A DNA stretch of 64,000 nt from Hyalangium versicolor. Lineage in GTDB: Bacteria; Myxococcota; Myxococcia; Myxococcales; Myxococcaceae. Below the pieces are notes generated by a model. It saw nothing but the letters and a program-made list of their open reading frames with translations. It made no database searches and was not told where the DNA came from. Shown here piece after piece: positions 23,059-31,739 of this stretch (the stretch's first letter is position 1; every line of letters starts with the position of its first letter). The position numbers were made by a program, and so were the translations under genes. The stretch is from positions 336,536-400,535 of the forward strand of contig NZ_JAHXBF010000007.1 in the NCBI RefSeq assembly GCF_020103695.1, in the 5' to 3' direction.

Positions 23059-24597
23059 ATGCCTCCCAAGAACAAGCTGTCGAAGCTGGACACCGAGCTG
23101 TTCTCCGCCGTCAAGGACTCGGACGCCAAGGCGGTGGCCAAACACCTGGCGGCCGGAGCCAACCCCAACGCTCGCGACAAGGACGGCTACATGGCGCTCC
23201 ACCACGCCGCCTCCGACACGAGCCCCGAGATCATCCAGCTGCTGCTCGACGCGGGAGCGGAGGTGGATGGGCTCGACTCGGATTCGGCGATCGCCCTGAG
23301 CTTCGCCACCGCGCGCACGGACGGCGACGCCGTGGAGCGGGTAAAGCTGCTCATCGCCAAGGGCGCCAACGTCAACCACCAGTGGGACGACGAGGATCGC
23401 CCCACGATCCTCACCGACCTCCTGAACCAGGAGAACAACGAGGAGCCCTCCGCAGAGATCCTGAAGACGCTGCTCCAGGCGGGCGCGAACCCGAACCTCC
23501 CCAACGGCCGAGGGGAGACGCCGCTGATGCTCGCCGTTGGCTACACGGAGCAACCGGAGCTGACCGAGCTGCTCCTGGAGCATGGCGCCCAGGTGAATGC
23601 CGTGGACGCCGAGGGGGCGTCGGCGTTGATGAACGCCGTCAAGGACGGGAACGTTCGTCTCGTGGAGCGGCTCATCGCCAAGGGGGCCGACGTCAACCAG
23701 GCCGCCACATATGACCAGGGCAACACCGTGCTGACGATGGCACTGCACCTGGACGAGGTCTACGGCGATCCCTCCCCCAAGGTGGTGGATGCGCTCCTCC
23801 GTGGAGGTGCGAATCCGAACAAGCCCAACGCGACGGGATGGGCGCCCCTCCACCTCGCGGCCTGCATCGAGGACGTGAAGTTCACGGAGCTGCTCCTCCA
23901 GGCCGGAGCGGACGTGAAGACCCCGAATGCGGGTGGCTACTGCGCCATCGACCTGGCGAGCAGCCGTAACCACAAGAAGGTGGTGAAGCGCCTGCTCGCC
24001 GCGGGGAGCCCCACGCCGGAGCAGGCCGCGGCCGAGCGCATGGAGAGACTCTGGAAGCGCATCGGGGCGTGGTACGCGAAGAACAACGCGGCATACGCAA
24101 AGAGCGTCGAGCAGACCCGCCCCGCGAAGCCGGAGGAGATCTCCACCTTGGAGAAGGCCCTCGGGGCCGAACTCCCCTTGGACTTCCGCGCGTTCCTGCT
24201 GCGGTTCGGAGGGGGCTCACCGCCCGGGGAAGTTCCCATGTCCATCTCCGAGTACGAAGTGCTGCCCGTGCGCCGGATCCTGGAGCGATGGAAGGGACTC
24301 GAGGAGCTCCGTGAGAAAGGCACGTTCGCGGACACCGAACCCCACGAGCTGTCCGAGTCGCAGGAAGAAGTGGCATGGACCTGGTGGCACTCCGGCTGGG
24401 TTCCGCTCGCGCAGGACAGTGGGGGCAACCTGTACTGCGTGGATCTCGCGCCCGGCCCCGAGGGGCAATTGGGGCAGGTGATAAAATGGGAGATGCACGA
24501 TGGCCCCTTGAGCCCCAGGGCCGAATCCCTGGAAGACTTCTTCGGGGAGTATCTGGAGGGCCTGGAGGACGGGAGTATCGAGCTCGACAGCGACTAG
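23059..24597 (+). CDS. Ankyrin-repeat protein with C-terminal SMI1/KNR4 (SUKH) domain
   Basis: A 512-residue cytoplasmic protein without signal peptide. Residues about 10-320 are ankyrin repeats (AVKDSDAKAVAKHLAAGANPN, DGYMALHHAASDTSPEI, GRGETPLMLAVGYTEQPEL, GWAPLHLAACIEDVKFTELL). The C-terminal ~170 residues match the SUKH-1 fold: EEISTLEKALGAELPLDFRAFL, LRFGGGSPP, WVPLAQDSGGNLYCVDLAPG and EDFFGEYLEGLE. SUKH proteins are known as immunity proteins for polymorphic toxins, and ankyrin repeats serve in some immunity proteins, so self-protection against a contact-delivered toxin is the likely job. AGGAG precedes the ATG. A remnant of a second copy lies downstream. Confidence 0.88.
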   Translation: MPPKNKLSKLDTELFSAVKDSDAKAVAKHLAAGANPNARDKDGYMALHHAASDTSPEIIQLLLDAGAEVDGLDSDSAIALSFATARTDGDAVERVKLLIAKGANVNHQWDDEDRPTILTDLLNQENNEEPSAEILKTLLQAGANPNLPNGRGETPLMLAVGYTEQPELTELLLEHGAQVNAVDAEGASALMNAVKDGNVRLVERLIAKGADVNQAATYDQGNTVLTMALHLDEVYGDPSPKVVDALLRGGANPNKPNATGWAPLHLAACIEDVKFTELLLQAGADVKTPNAGGYCAIDLASSRNHKKVVKRLLAAGSPTPEQAAAERMERLWKRIGAWYAKNNAAYAKSVEQTRPAKPEEISTLEKALGAELPLDFRAFLLRFGGGSPPGEVPMSISEYEVLPVRRILERWKGLEELREKGTFADTEPHELSESQEEVAWTWWHSGWVPLAQDSGGNLYCVDLAPGPEGQLGQVIKWEMHDGPLSPRAESLEDFFGEYLEGLEDGSIELDSD

Positions 24598-24840
24598 GAG
24601 TCCAGCTCTCCACCAGCGTACCGAGGACCCGATCGCCTGCTCGTTCTCCGGAGTTCGCCTCTGGACGATCCTCGCAGGCCATGACTACCCATGAGGAGGA
24701 GATCGAGTACCTCCGTCAGTGGGTCCGGGCGCGGTGGCACAGGCTGGAGCAGCAGTTCCCCTAGCTCAGGAAGGAAGTCCATCGCGAGGGGATGACCCGA
24801 TCGCCAAGGTCGGTCTGCTGCCCGGGGACCACATCCGCCG

Positions 24841-25251
24841 TCAGTGCATCCGCGGGACACCCTGTTCCGGTGCGCTCTGCCGAGCGGGCGCATGTGCCTG
24901 CGCGTAGTCCCCCATCCCCGCTACGTCCAACATGACGCACGGCTCGTTGCCTACCACCCATGCATCATGTCCCGCCGGGATGGCGACCATCTCCCCGGGT
25001 CCCACCTCTGCGCGGACGCCGTCATCCATCACCACGGTCATCCTCCCAGACAGGCAGTAACAGAGATGAGCAGACATGCAGCTCTGCGTCCCAGCAAGGG
25101 GCTGGACATCCTTTGACCACTTCCACCCTGGCTCGAAAACCGCCAGTCCAATCACATCTTCATCGAACCGGAGGATGTCGGCATGCCCATGTGAGACGAA
25201 GGGCCGCCGCTCATCGGGGCTCGAGAACTTCTTGACCATCAACTTGCTCAT
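24841..25251 (-). CDS. Cupin-domain protein
   Basis: A 136-residue small beta-barrel protein. The ATG at 25251 (MSKLMVKKFSSPDERR) has GGAGG upstream. The cupin motifs are visible but degenerate: FEPGWKWSKDVQPLAGTQSC, HLCYCLSGRMTVVMDDG, then GPGEMVAIPAGHDAWVVGNE (motif 2 with PAGHDAW). It resembles cupins of the 'cupin domain-containing, FEPGWxWS' type. It may bind metal through the His residues. Its gene is inserted between the Ank-SUKH gene and its decayed copy. Confidence 0.82.
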   Translation of the reverse strand: MSKLMVKKFSSPDERRPFVSHGHADILRFDEDVIGLAVFEPGWKWSKDVQPLAGTQSCMSAHLCYCLSGRMTVVMDDGVRAEVGPGEMVAIPAGHDAWVVGNEPCVMLDVAGMGDYAQAHAPARQSAPEQGVPRMH

Positions 25252-25377
25252 GACACCCACCTCCATCGTCGACGGGCAGGTCACGGCACGTCGCCGCGAT
25301 CCGCTCGCCGCTCCCAATGGAAGCTAGGGATGGCGTGGCACGGCCGGCAGCTCGAGCTGGCGAGATCACAGCCGCAT

Positions 25378-25535
25378 CTCCGCCACTCTGCGCTCGACTG
25401 CGAATCAGAACCCAGGCAACTTCAGCTCCGGAGTTCCAGAATGCCCCCGCGACGGGATGGACGCCCCTCCACCTCACGGCCTGCCACGATGACCCCTTGA
25501 GCCCCAGGACGGAATCCCTGGAAGACTTCTTCTCG
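25378..25535 (+). pseudogene. Deletion-scarred copy of the Ank-SUKH gene
   Basis: Three short blocks match the gene at 23,059-24,597 in order. The first is the region before and at its start codon (GCGCTCGACTGCGAA, then ATGCC). The second is an internal ankyrin block (GCGACGGGATGGACGCCCC against GCGACGGGATGGGCGCCCC). The third is a C-terminal block (CCCTTGAGCCCCAGG, GAATCCCTGGAAGACTTCTT). The ~770 bp and ~650 bp in between are missing, and the frame is broken. It is the remains of a tandem duplicate. Confidence 0.8.
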
Positions 25536-25537
25536 GC

Positions 25538-25890
25538 TTGCGGTGCCGGATCGTCGGGTTACTCGGCATCTTCGGAGACGCAGAGCTGCTGCGGCTCTCG
25601 AGTCTGGAACTCGTCCAGATCCACGAACTCGACGACCCTGGCCTCCCTCTGGAATATCTCCTTCTCTGCGCGAAGCTCGAGGACTTCGGAGCAGCCATGA
25701 AGGAGGCACTCCTTCGGCTATCCCCTGACGAACGGGTTTCCATCCTCACCGCGACGGACCTCGCACCTCAACCTCCGGAACTCATGGAGTGGCTGTACGC
25801 GCACTGGTACGAGTCCGACCGCCACCTCCTGGAGGAGAAAGAAGACTCCTGGGGCCGCGCACACAATCTCATGACGTTCAGGGTCCCCAC
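25538..25890 (+). pseudogene. Fragment of an unknown gene
   Basis: An open frame of about 115 residues with protein-like sequence: LLGIFGDAELLRLSSLELVQ, IHELDDPGLPLEYLLL, LRLSPDERVSILTATDLAP and LMEWLYAHWYESDRHLLEEK. It has no start codon with an SD, begins at the edge of the Ank-SUKH remnant and runs into a GNAT fragment in another frame. It appears to be the C-terminal part of a gene joined by deletion. No family is recognised. Confidence 0.45.
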
Positions 25891-25901
25891 TGCCAGCCTG
25901 G

Positions 25902-26207
25902 TATGCGAGCCATCAGGGCCGAGGCGTCGGCCGGCAGTTGATGGAGGAGGCGGCGGCATACAGCCGGCGGGAAGGGCTTGCAGCCCTGACTCTGACGACC
26001 TTCCGGGGGGTCCCCTGGAATGAGCCCTTCTACGCCCGCCTCGGCTTCGAGACGCTGGAGGGCGCCGCGATCGGTGAGCGCCTGTCCGCCATCCTGCGGG
26101 ATGAGGTCCTGAAGGGCCTGCCCGGGGAGCGCCGATGCGCAATGCGCCGTACCGCAGTGCGCGTCGGACAGCTCCATCTCGGCCCCGGTGGAACACGTCC
26201 GCGGTGA
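25902..26207 (+). pseudogene. GNAT acetyltransferase, C-terminal half only
   Basis: The frame reads HQGRGVGRQLMEEAAAYSRR, EGLAALTLTTFRGVPWNEPFY, and ARLGFETL. The Q/R-x-x-G-x-G/A acetyl-CoA motif (QGRGVGRQL) and the late NEPFYARLGF motif are both present. The first ~70 residues of a normal GNAT domain are missing, replaced by the unrelated fragment upstream in another frame. It is not expected to be functional. Confidence 0.7.
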
Positions 26208-26209
26208 CG

Positions 26210-26539
26210 TCAGTCCACGATGAAAAGCCTGGCCCCTGTCTCGGTCGACGAGCGGTGGGCCCCGTCGTCATCGGAGACCTGGTAGCTCATCATCGGTCCG
26301 AGTTCGAAACGCCGGCCATCCTTCAGCTCTGTGTGCAGCGTCCCCTCGAGCACGAGCAAGATATGTCCGCGGCTGCACCAGTGGTCCGAGACGTACCCGG
26401 GAGTGTACTCAACGAGCCGGACCCGGATGTCTCCCGCCTGGAGCGTCCGCCAGAGCGCCTTCCCTGATACCCCCGGATGCTCCGTTGGCTGGATCGTGCT
26501 CCAGTCCGTTGTGAAGAAAGGAATGTTCGCGATTTTCAT
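26210..26539 (-). CDS. DHCW-motif cupin-fold protein
   Basis: A 109-residue single-domain beta-barrel protein. The segment LVEYTPGYVSDHWCSRGH carries the family's signature around Asp-His-Trp-Cys (a variant order of DHCW). HILLVLEGTLHTELKDGR and MMSYQVSDDDGAHRSSTETG are the later cupin strands. Members are widespread small cytoplasmic proteins without an established reaction. It is convergent with the GNAT fragment (2-bp gap) and lies 6 bp downstream of the 3HB-oligomer hydrolase gene's stop, so it may be co-transcribed with it. Confidence 0.88.
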   Translation of the reverse strand: MKIANIPFFTTDWSTIQPTEHPGVSGKALWRTLQAGDIRVRLVEYTPGYVSDHWCSRGHILLVLEGTLHTELKDGRRFELGPMMSYQVSDDDGAHRSSTETGARLFIVD

Positions 26540-26545
26540 GAGTGG

Positions 26546-28765
26546 CTATTCCGGGATGGTCAGGAGGCCGTTATTGAAGGAGAGGACATCCCCGGCCGCG
26601 GGCTGAGCCGAGAGCGCGGGCAGGTTCGCCTGGACCGTGAGGTCCTCGGGCTTGCCCGTGCTGGAGTTGATGCGACGCGGCGTGGTGTGGACTACCTGGC
26701 TCGGAGGCAGCTCGCCGCCTCCCTGGAGCCGCGCGAACATCAGGTCCAGCGCGCGGAAGTAGTAGTAGTCCAGCGGAATGAAGCGCGAGTCGAACCCCGT
26801 GTTGGCATTCAGCGAGTCGAGGTGGTGGGCATTCGTCACCTCGTAATAGCGAAGCTGGCTCCCCGTCCCCTCGAGCTTCTGGTTCAGCGCGTAGTACGGC
26901 CGCGAGGCGTGATTCAGAGGGAGGAAACCATCGCTGCGGCCCGTGACGATGATGGCCGGCTTGCCGTGCAGGTCCCCCGTGGAGAGCGTCTGGGAGATAC
27001 CAGCCTGAACCGCCTCGTACTGAGCTCGCGTGACGGTATACGCGCCCAGCGTCGCGGGCTGGGTGGACAGGGGCACGCCGTCCAGCGGATTCACTCCCGT
27101 GGCGAGAGCCCGCCAACAGAGCGCTCCATCGAGGTTCAGGTCATTGCGGCTGGTGATGCGGGAAGTCACCAGGTTGGCGGTGTTGTCAGCCACCGGGCCG
27201 TTGGCGCCCAGGTTGTAGACGAGGTTGATACCCGCGTTCGCCGGTTGCCCGTTGCTGAGCGCGGCGAGCGACGCGAGCCGTGAAGCAGAGGTCGCCACGG
27301 GCTGGCCCGTGGTGGCATCCGTGGAGGCGAAGCTGAAGCCACACAGATTGTCCTCCACTCCGAAGCGGCCAAACTGGTTCGCATAGGTGACGAGGATGCC
27401 CTGGGGCACGAGCAGCGCGTAGTGCGCGGGCTGGAGCACGTTCTGCTCGGGGAGGATGCCCGCTGCGTTGATACGTACCTGGGCCGCCTGGGCCCGCTCC
27501 TCGACCGTGCTGCTGCCCGTGAGGCCCGGCAACAACCCCAGCTCGACCAGGGACTGGCACCTCGCCTCACCGGCCTGCTGACTCACGGAGTTCAATGGAG
27601 CCGAGGCCGCCAGCGCAGCCGCGCGGCTCGCACAGGGTTGATACAGGCTCACCAGACTGGCGAGTTCCAACAGGCTCCGGCTGTGCTCCTGGAACTCCGT
27701 CCCCGAGCCCTGGCGAAGGCGAAGGCTGGCGTCGAAGACGGGCTGCACGTTGGGCTCGCCCGCGACCACGCCGTCAATCAACCCCGAGGTGTCTGCCTCC
27801 GCAGCCCGGAGGCTGGCTCCTCCGCCGTTGGAGACACTCGTGGCGATGACGAGCGTGTTCTCCGCCGTGAAGGTGGCGGGAATGGCTCCATCCGGCAGCG
27901 GGGCGTTGAACTGCCGGTTCAGCACATGGAGCGCGTACTCGACGGACTGCAGGACATGCCTGCCCCAGGAAGCCTGGGGGTTCTGCCGGGAGTGGGCGTG
28001 CTGGGTGGCGATCCGGTTCGGTAAGGTGGAGTTGTACGCGAGCCGCTTCTCCTCCGAGAGCGCCACCTGGAAGGTGGCCTCGGAAGCTTGCGTCTTCAGA
28101 TCGCGGGTCAAGCCATCCAGACCGTATCCGGTATTCGTCTCCAGGTCCTGGTACCCCGTGCCGCCCCCCTTGTCGGTATAGGCGACGGCACAGCCCCGCT
28201 TCAGTCCCCAGTCACCCGCGGTGCCAATGGCGCCGTAGAGACCGCGCGAGCCGGAGCTAGGCGCCGCGACGATACAGGGCCGCTGCGCATCGAACGAGCG
28301 GGGCACCTGCACCATGAGCCCTACCCGTTGGCCCCCTTCCTCACTGGCGAAGGCGAGATACTCCATGCCAGGAATCTTCCCCGGCAGGGAAGTGGCGCTG
28401 CCATCCGGCGTGACATTGGGCCCGAAGAGGCGGCCGTACCCTCCACCGCTCGTGATGTCCACGAGGCCTCGGTAGTTGTTGTAGACGGTGTTGGCGCGAA
28501 GCTCCCGCCAGGTGGGATGATTGGGATCCGCGTAGCCAGGAGCCGCTCCGGCGATCCCGTTCGCGCCAAGCCCCGAGGTGAGCAGGTCGGGCTGATTGTC
28601 CCCGTCGGTGCCGGGATATTCCTGGGTGAGCTCACTGCCCGGCACGATGAAGCTCGGAAGCACGCTCGTGGGAGGAGGCTGAGGCTCGGGCTCGGACTCG
28701 TCACACGCCGTGGAGCCCAATCCCCAGGCCGCGCTCATGATGACGGCAAGAAGCTTCCTTCTCAT
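26546..28765 (-). CDS. D-(-)-3-hydroxybutyrate oligomer hydrolase, lipoprotein
   Basis: A 739-residue extracytoplasmic hydrolase that cleaves oligomers of 3-hydroxybutyrate from polyhydroxybutyrate. The lipobox LGSTAC follows a short signal peptide. The family pattern is clear along the whole length: LTQEYPGTDGDNQPDLLTSGLG near 45, SGSRGLYGAIGTAGDWGLKRGCAVAYTDKG (mid-N) and the nucleophile region VIATSVSNGGGASLRA (Ser-Asn-Gly-Gly). GLIDGVVAGEPNVQP and a C-terminal GRSDGFLPLNHASRPYYALN come later. Length is normal for the family. It suggests use of PHB released from prey or from lysing cells. Confidence 0.93.
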   Translation of the reverse strand: MRRKLLAVIMSAAWGLGSTACDESEPEPQPPPTSVLPSFIVPGSELTQEYPGTDGDNQPDLLTSGLGANGIAGAAPGYADPNHPTWRELRANTVYNNYRGLVDITSGGGYGRLFGPNVTPDGSATSLPGKIPGMEYLAFASEEGGQRVGLMVQVPRSFDAQRPCIVAAPSSGSRGLYGAIGTAGDWGLKRGCAVAYTDKGGGTGYQDLETNTGYGLDGLTRDLKTQASEATFQVALSEEKRLAYNSTLPNRIATQHAHSRQNPQASWGRHVLQSVEYALHVLNRQFNAPLPDGAIPATFTAENTLVIATSVSNGGGASLRAAEADTSGLIDGVVAGEPNVQPVFDASLRLRQGSGTEFQEHSRSLLELASLVSLYQPCASRAAALAASAPLNSVSQQAGEARCQSLVELGLLPGLTGSSTVEERAQAAQVRINAAGILPEQNVLQPAHYALLVPQGILVTYANQFGRFGVEDNLCGFSFASTDATTGQPVATSASRLASLAALSNGQPANAGINLVYNLGANGPVADNTANLVTSRITSRNDLNLDGALCWRALATGVNPLDGVPLSTQPATLGAYTVTRAQYEAVQAGISQTLSTGDLHGKPAIIVTGRSDGFLPLNHASRPYYALNQKLEGTGSQLRYYEVTNAHHLDSLNANTGFDSRFIPLDYYYFRALDLMFARLQGGGELPPSQVVHTTPRRINSSTGKPEDLTVQANLPALSAQPAAGDVLSFNNGLLTIPE

Positions 28766-28782
28766 TGGCTTTCCTTTGGAAA

Positions 28783-30066
28783 TTACAGGTCGTCACAGCT
28801 CTCGGGCTGCACCACAGGGAACTCATCCTCCTGCGAGGAGTGCACGAAGAGCCCCTGGAACGAGTCGGATTCCGAGTAGACCCAGGTCGCCAAACGCTTG
28901 TCCTCGCGCGAGAGCGCATGCTTGAGCGTCCCACCCATCAACATCCGGAAGAGGGTCGTGCCGTGGTCCATCTCGATGCTTGCCACGTCGTAGTCGTTTT
29001 CGTCCTGGCCGAACTCGAGGTGGATCCGCACTCGCCCATCGGTTTCGTCGACCCGGACCTGCCTCGGGCTCCCACCGCAAGAGTGCTGGATGACGAGCTC
29101 TTGCGACTTTCGCGTCAGCTGGGTCCAGGTGCCCAGCAACTGCCGGGCCATCAGCACCTCTCCCGGTGTGAGCACCGCTTGGAACTTCGAGAGCCGCTCC
29201 GACGTCTTCGCCGGGTGGGCATCTGGGAGCTTCTCCAGTGCGCCCTTCAAGGTGTCGGAAGGGGCATACCGGCTCTGTAAGAAGACCTGGATGTCGAACG
29301 CCTTGGCATCCCCCTCGATCGTTCCCGCTCGAACCCAGAGCTGCGGAGGCTGACTCCTGTCGAGCTCTGCGCTCACGAACAGGTTCTTCCCCACGCTCTC
29401 CACATTGCGGATATCGACGTGATGCCAGGGACCTGATGGCCCGACCTCGAGCGCTTTCTTGAGGCAGGTCTCCGTCGAGCTCTCGCCTTCGCACCCCGCG
29501 GAGAGGCGCACCTGGGGGAGTGCTTCTCTTTTTCCGGCGAGCAGTTTTTCGAGCTGAACCCGCTCCTGCTCCGCGAACAGGTTCCAGAGCAGAGTCCTGG
29601 CTCCCGCGTGCCCAGGCTCGAGCGCCGTGGCTCGCAGCGCCGCGTCAAAGCGATTCTTCAGAGGCTGCTTCGGGTCCTCGGCCGTCGCCAGCAACGGCTC
29701 GACGGTGGGGCGATCGGCGGACAGCAGCTCCGACTTCGCCCAGCCGTGGCTGTCACCGCAGCCGATGCGCCACCAGCCGGAGCTCGCCTTCTCCTCGACG
29801 ACGCACTCGGTGCCCATGGGCGCCTTCCCGAGCACGTTGGCGGTCGCGGAGGCCGACTCCCGAAGGTTGACGAGCGACCCGGAGATGAACACCCGCTCCC
29901 GGGTGTCAGGAGGGGAACTGGCTCCAGGCTTGCTGGCGGATGCATCTCCAGACGCCGGACCCTGGGAGAACCATCTCGCTCCCACAACGAGCCCCAGGAC
30001 ACCGGCGCCCACCACCAGGATGAGGACGAGGGTCTTACCTGCGCCGCGTGTTGCTGATTCGCCCAT
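28783..30066 (-). CDS. Membrane-anchored SH3-domain protein of unknown function
   Basis: About 427 residues, starting at MGESATRGAG (an ATG 4 codons upstream is the alternative). One N-terminal membrane helix (KTLVLILVVGAGVLGLVVG) is followed by a bacterial SH3 domain (SGSLVNLRESASATANVLGK, GWWRIGCGDSHGWAKSELL) and a helical and beta C-terminal region outside the membrane. SH3b domains bind cell-wall peptides, so it may sit at the peptidoglycan. It lies 17 bp downstream of no partner on the same strand except the oligomer hydrolase, with which it may form a unit. Confidence 0.75.
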   Translation of the reverse strand: MGESATRGAGKTLVLILVVGAGVLGLVVGARWFSQGPASGDASASKPGASSPPDTRERVFISGSLVNLRESASATANVLGKAPMGTECVVEEKASSGWWRIGCGDSHGWAKSELLSADRPTVEPLLATAEDPKQPLKNRFDAALRATALEPGHAGARTLLWNLFAEQERVQLEKLLAGKREALPQVRLSAGCEGESSTETCLKKALEVGPSGPWHHVDIRNVESVGKNLFVSAELDRSQPPQLWVRAGTIEGDAKAFDIQVFLQSRYAPSDTLKGALEKLPDAHPAKTSERLSKFQAVLTPGEVLMARQLLGTWTQLTRKSQELVIQHSCGGSPRQVRVDETDGRVRIHLEFGQDENDYDVASIEMDHGTTLFRMLMGGTLKHALSREDKRLATWVYSESDSFQGLFVHSSQEDEFPVVQPESCDDL

Positions 30067-30102
30067 GCCCTGGAGCATGGCACAACCGGAAAGGACTTCC
30101 GC

Positions 30103-31446
30103 TCAGAAGGAGGCGTCGAACTGGAGACGGGCCTGGTGCCGCGGATCGCCGCCGATGGATCCGAAGATGTAGAAGTAGTCGGCTTGCACCTTGAAGGCGT
30201 GACCATTCAAGTAGAGGTTGAGGCCACCTCCGAGCTGCTTGCCTTGCGTCTGCGCGAGCTGCACCAACTGCGGGTCCGTGGCGCCCCGGGAGAAGAGCTT
30301 GTCCCAGCGCGCGGTCACCTCCAACTGGGAGTTCAACAGCAGACCGGCCTGCACGAAGTAGCCATGGCCCGAGCGGGTCGGCTCGCGCGTGACGGTTGTG
30401 TTGGTCTGCTTCTCCAGCACGTCCTTGCTGGCCTTCCGCCACAGGCCCTCGGCCAACAGGGAGAAGCCTCGGTACTTGAACACCACATCCGCGGCGAGGT
30501 GCGTGTAGTTGACCGTTCCAGCGGTGAAGGCCGTTCCAAACGTGCTCTGGCTGCGCGAGGTCCGGTAGTTGTAGGCACCCGCCACGCCCAGAGCCAGCCG
30601 AGGCTTGGTCCCACGGGTCAAGTCTCCCTCTTGATCGTCGTCGAACGCGCCGAAGGGCCGCAGCGTGAGCCGAAGTGTGGTGATGGGTCCAGCGGCATAC
30701 GCCGTGAACCGGTTGCGCCCATCCCCGCCCCCGAGGAAGAACTGATAGCCGAGCAGCTCGTGGAGCCCGAAGAGGTTGTTGGACGAGAGCATGATGCCCA
30801 CGTCGCGATCGAGGTTGAGTTCGCGCACCGCCAGTTGCCGGTCGACGAACTGCAGCGCGAACTCGCGGATGGTGCGGGCCCGATCGAAGGGCACGAAGAA
30901 CTGCCCGACGCGGATGTTCAGATCCCGGTAGCGGGTGTAATCCACGTAGGCGTCGAAGATAGGCGAGCTGCTGCCCGTCTCGAAGTCGTTGCCGCCGAAG
31001 GCCAACTGAACGGTGTAGCGGATATCCGGCGACAGGACATTTCCGGCCACGGAGAGGCGCAGCGTCCGGACGTTGATCTCGCTGGTGTCACTGTCGCCGA
31101 AGTGGACGTACGTCTCCCGGAGCTGGATTCGCGCCCGGACTCCCAAGGAGTACTTTCCGTCCGCGGTCTTCACCACGATGCCCTTCCCAGGCTCCGCGGT
31201 GACGGTGGGCGGTGGATTGGCAGGGGCCGGAGAGGCAGGAGCGCTCGCGGGGGGCGGTACCTCCGGCGGCGCGGGCGGCGCGGGCGGCGTCACGGACTCG
31301 GTGGCCGGTACCGAGGGCTCACCCGGCTTCGAGTCCGCCGGAGGCACGGCAGCCTCCTGGGCCCAGGCAACGGTCCCGAATCCCAGCCACAATGCGAAGA
31401 ACAGGTTGAAAGCGCGCGCGAGGCGCAAGGCGACATGTGAAGGCAT
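30103..31446 (-). CDS. Outer-membrane porin of the phosphate-selective (OprO/OprP) family
   Basis: A 447-residue outer-membrane beta-barrel with a signal peptide (to VAWAQ). A Pro/Ala-rich linker of ~60 residues follows, then the OprP-type barrel: KYSLGVRARIQLRETYVHFGD, RTLRLSVAGNVLSPDIRYTVQLAFG, FDAYVDYTRYRDLNIRVGQFFVPFDRARTI (shown as family landmarks, in separate strands). It ends in RLQFDASF with the C-terminal Phe needed for barrel insertion. The substrate may be phosphate or another anion; the Lys/Arg ladder cannot be judged by eye. Confidence 0.88.
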   Translation of the reverse strand: MPSHVALRLARAFNLFFALWLGFGTVAWAQEAAVPPADSKPGEPSVPATESVTPPAPPAPPEVPPPASAPASPAPANPPPTVTAEPGKGIVVKTADGKYSLGVRARIQLRETYVHFGDSDTSEINVRTLRLSVAGNVLSPDIRYTVQLAFGGNDFETGSSSPIFDAYVDYTRYRDLNIRVGQFFVPFDRARTIREFALQFVDRQLAVRELNLDRDVGIMLSSNNLFGLHELLGYQFFLGGGDGRNRFTAYAAGPITTLRLTLRPFGAFDDDQEGDLTRGTKPRLALGVAGAYNYRTSRSQSTFGTAFTAGTVNYTHLAADVVFKYRGFSLLAEGLWRKASKDVLEKQTNTTVTREPTRSGHGYFVQAGLLLNSQLEVTARWDKLFSRGATDPQLVQLAQTQGKQLGGGLNLYLNGHAFKVQADYFYIFGSIGGDPRHQARLQFDASF

Positions 31447-31739
31447 GAGAAATTTCTCAGAGCATGGCTGATGCGAGGGGGGCTGCTGGCTGCTCTGGCA
31501 CGGGATTCGTGGTGGAGCGGCGGCTCACGGATGACACGCAGAGGAGCGACAACAGCGGCGACAGGCCTTCATCATTCGGCCGTCCAATATAACGGACGCT
31601 CCCTGGGGGAGCAATGGCGAAAGCATCCGCTATCACGGATGCGGGCAGTTCTTTCGGCTTCCCCTCAGTTACGCCCGCCAGGGTGGAGGCTAGAAGTCGA
31701 CCTGGAGCCCCGCTCCCGCCTGCCTCGGAGTCACCACAC
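31447..31739. other. Intergenic region between porin and M19 genes
   Basis: A 293-bp divergent promoter region. I see no gene and no clear inverted repeat. An SD-like GGAG lies before the M19 start. Confidence 0.4.

Noticed and set aside
24680-24764. Tiny 27-codon gene after the Ank-SUKH gene
   Set aside because: MTTHEEEIEYLRQWVRARW looks protein-like, but it has no RBS and is too short to support; probably a gene remnant.
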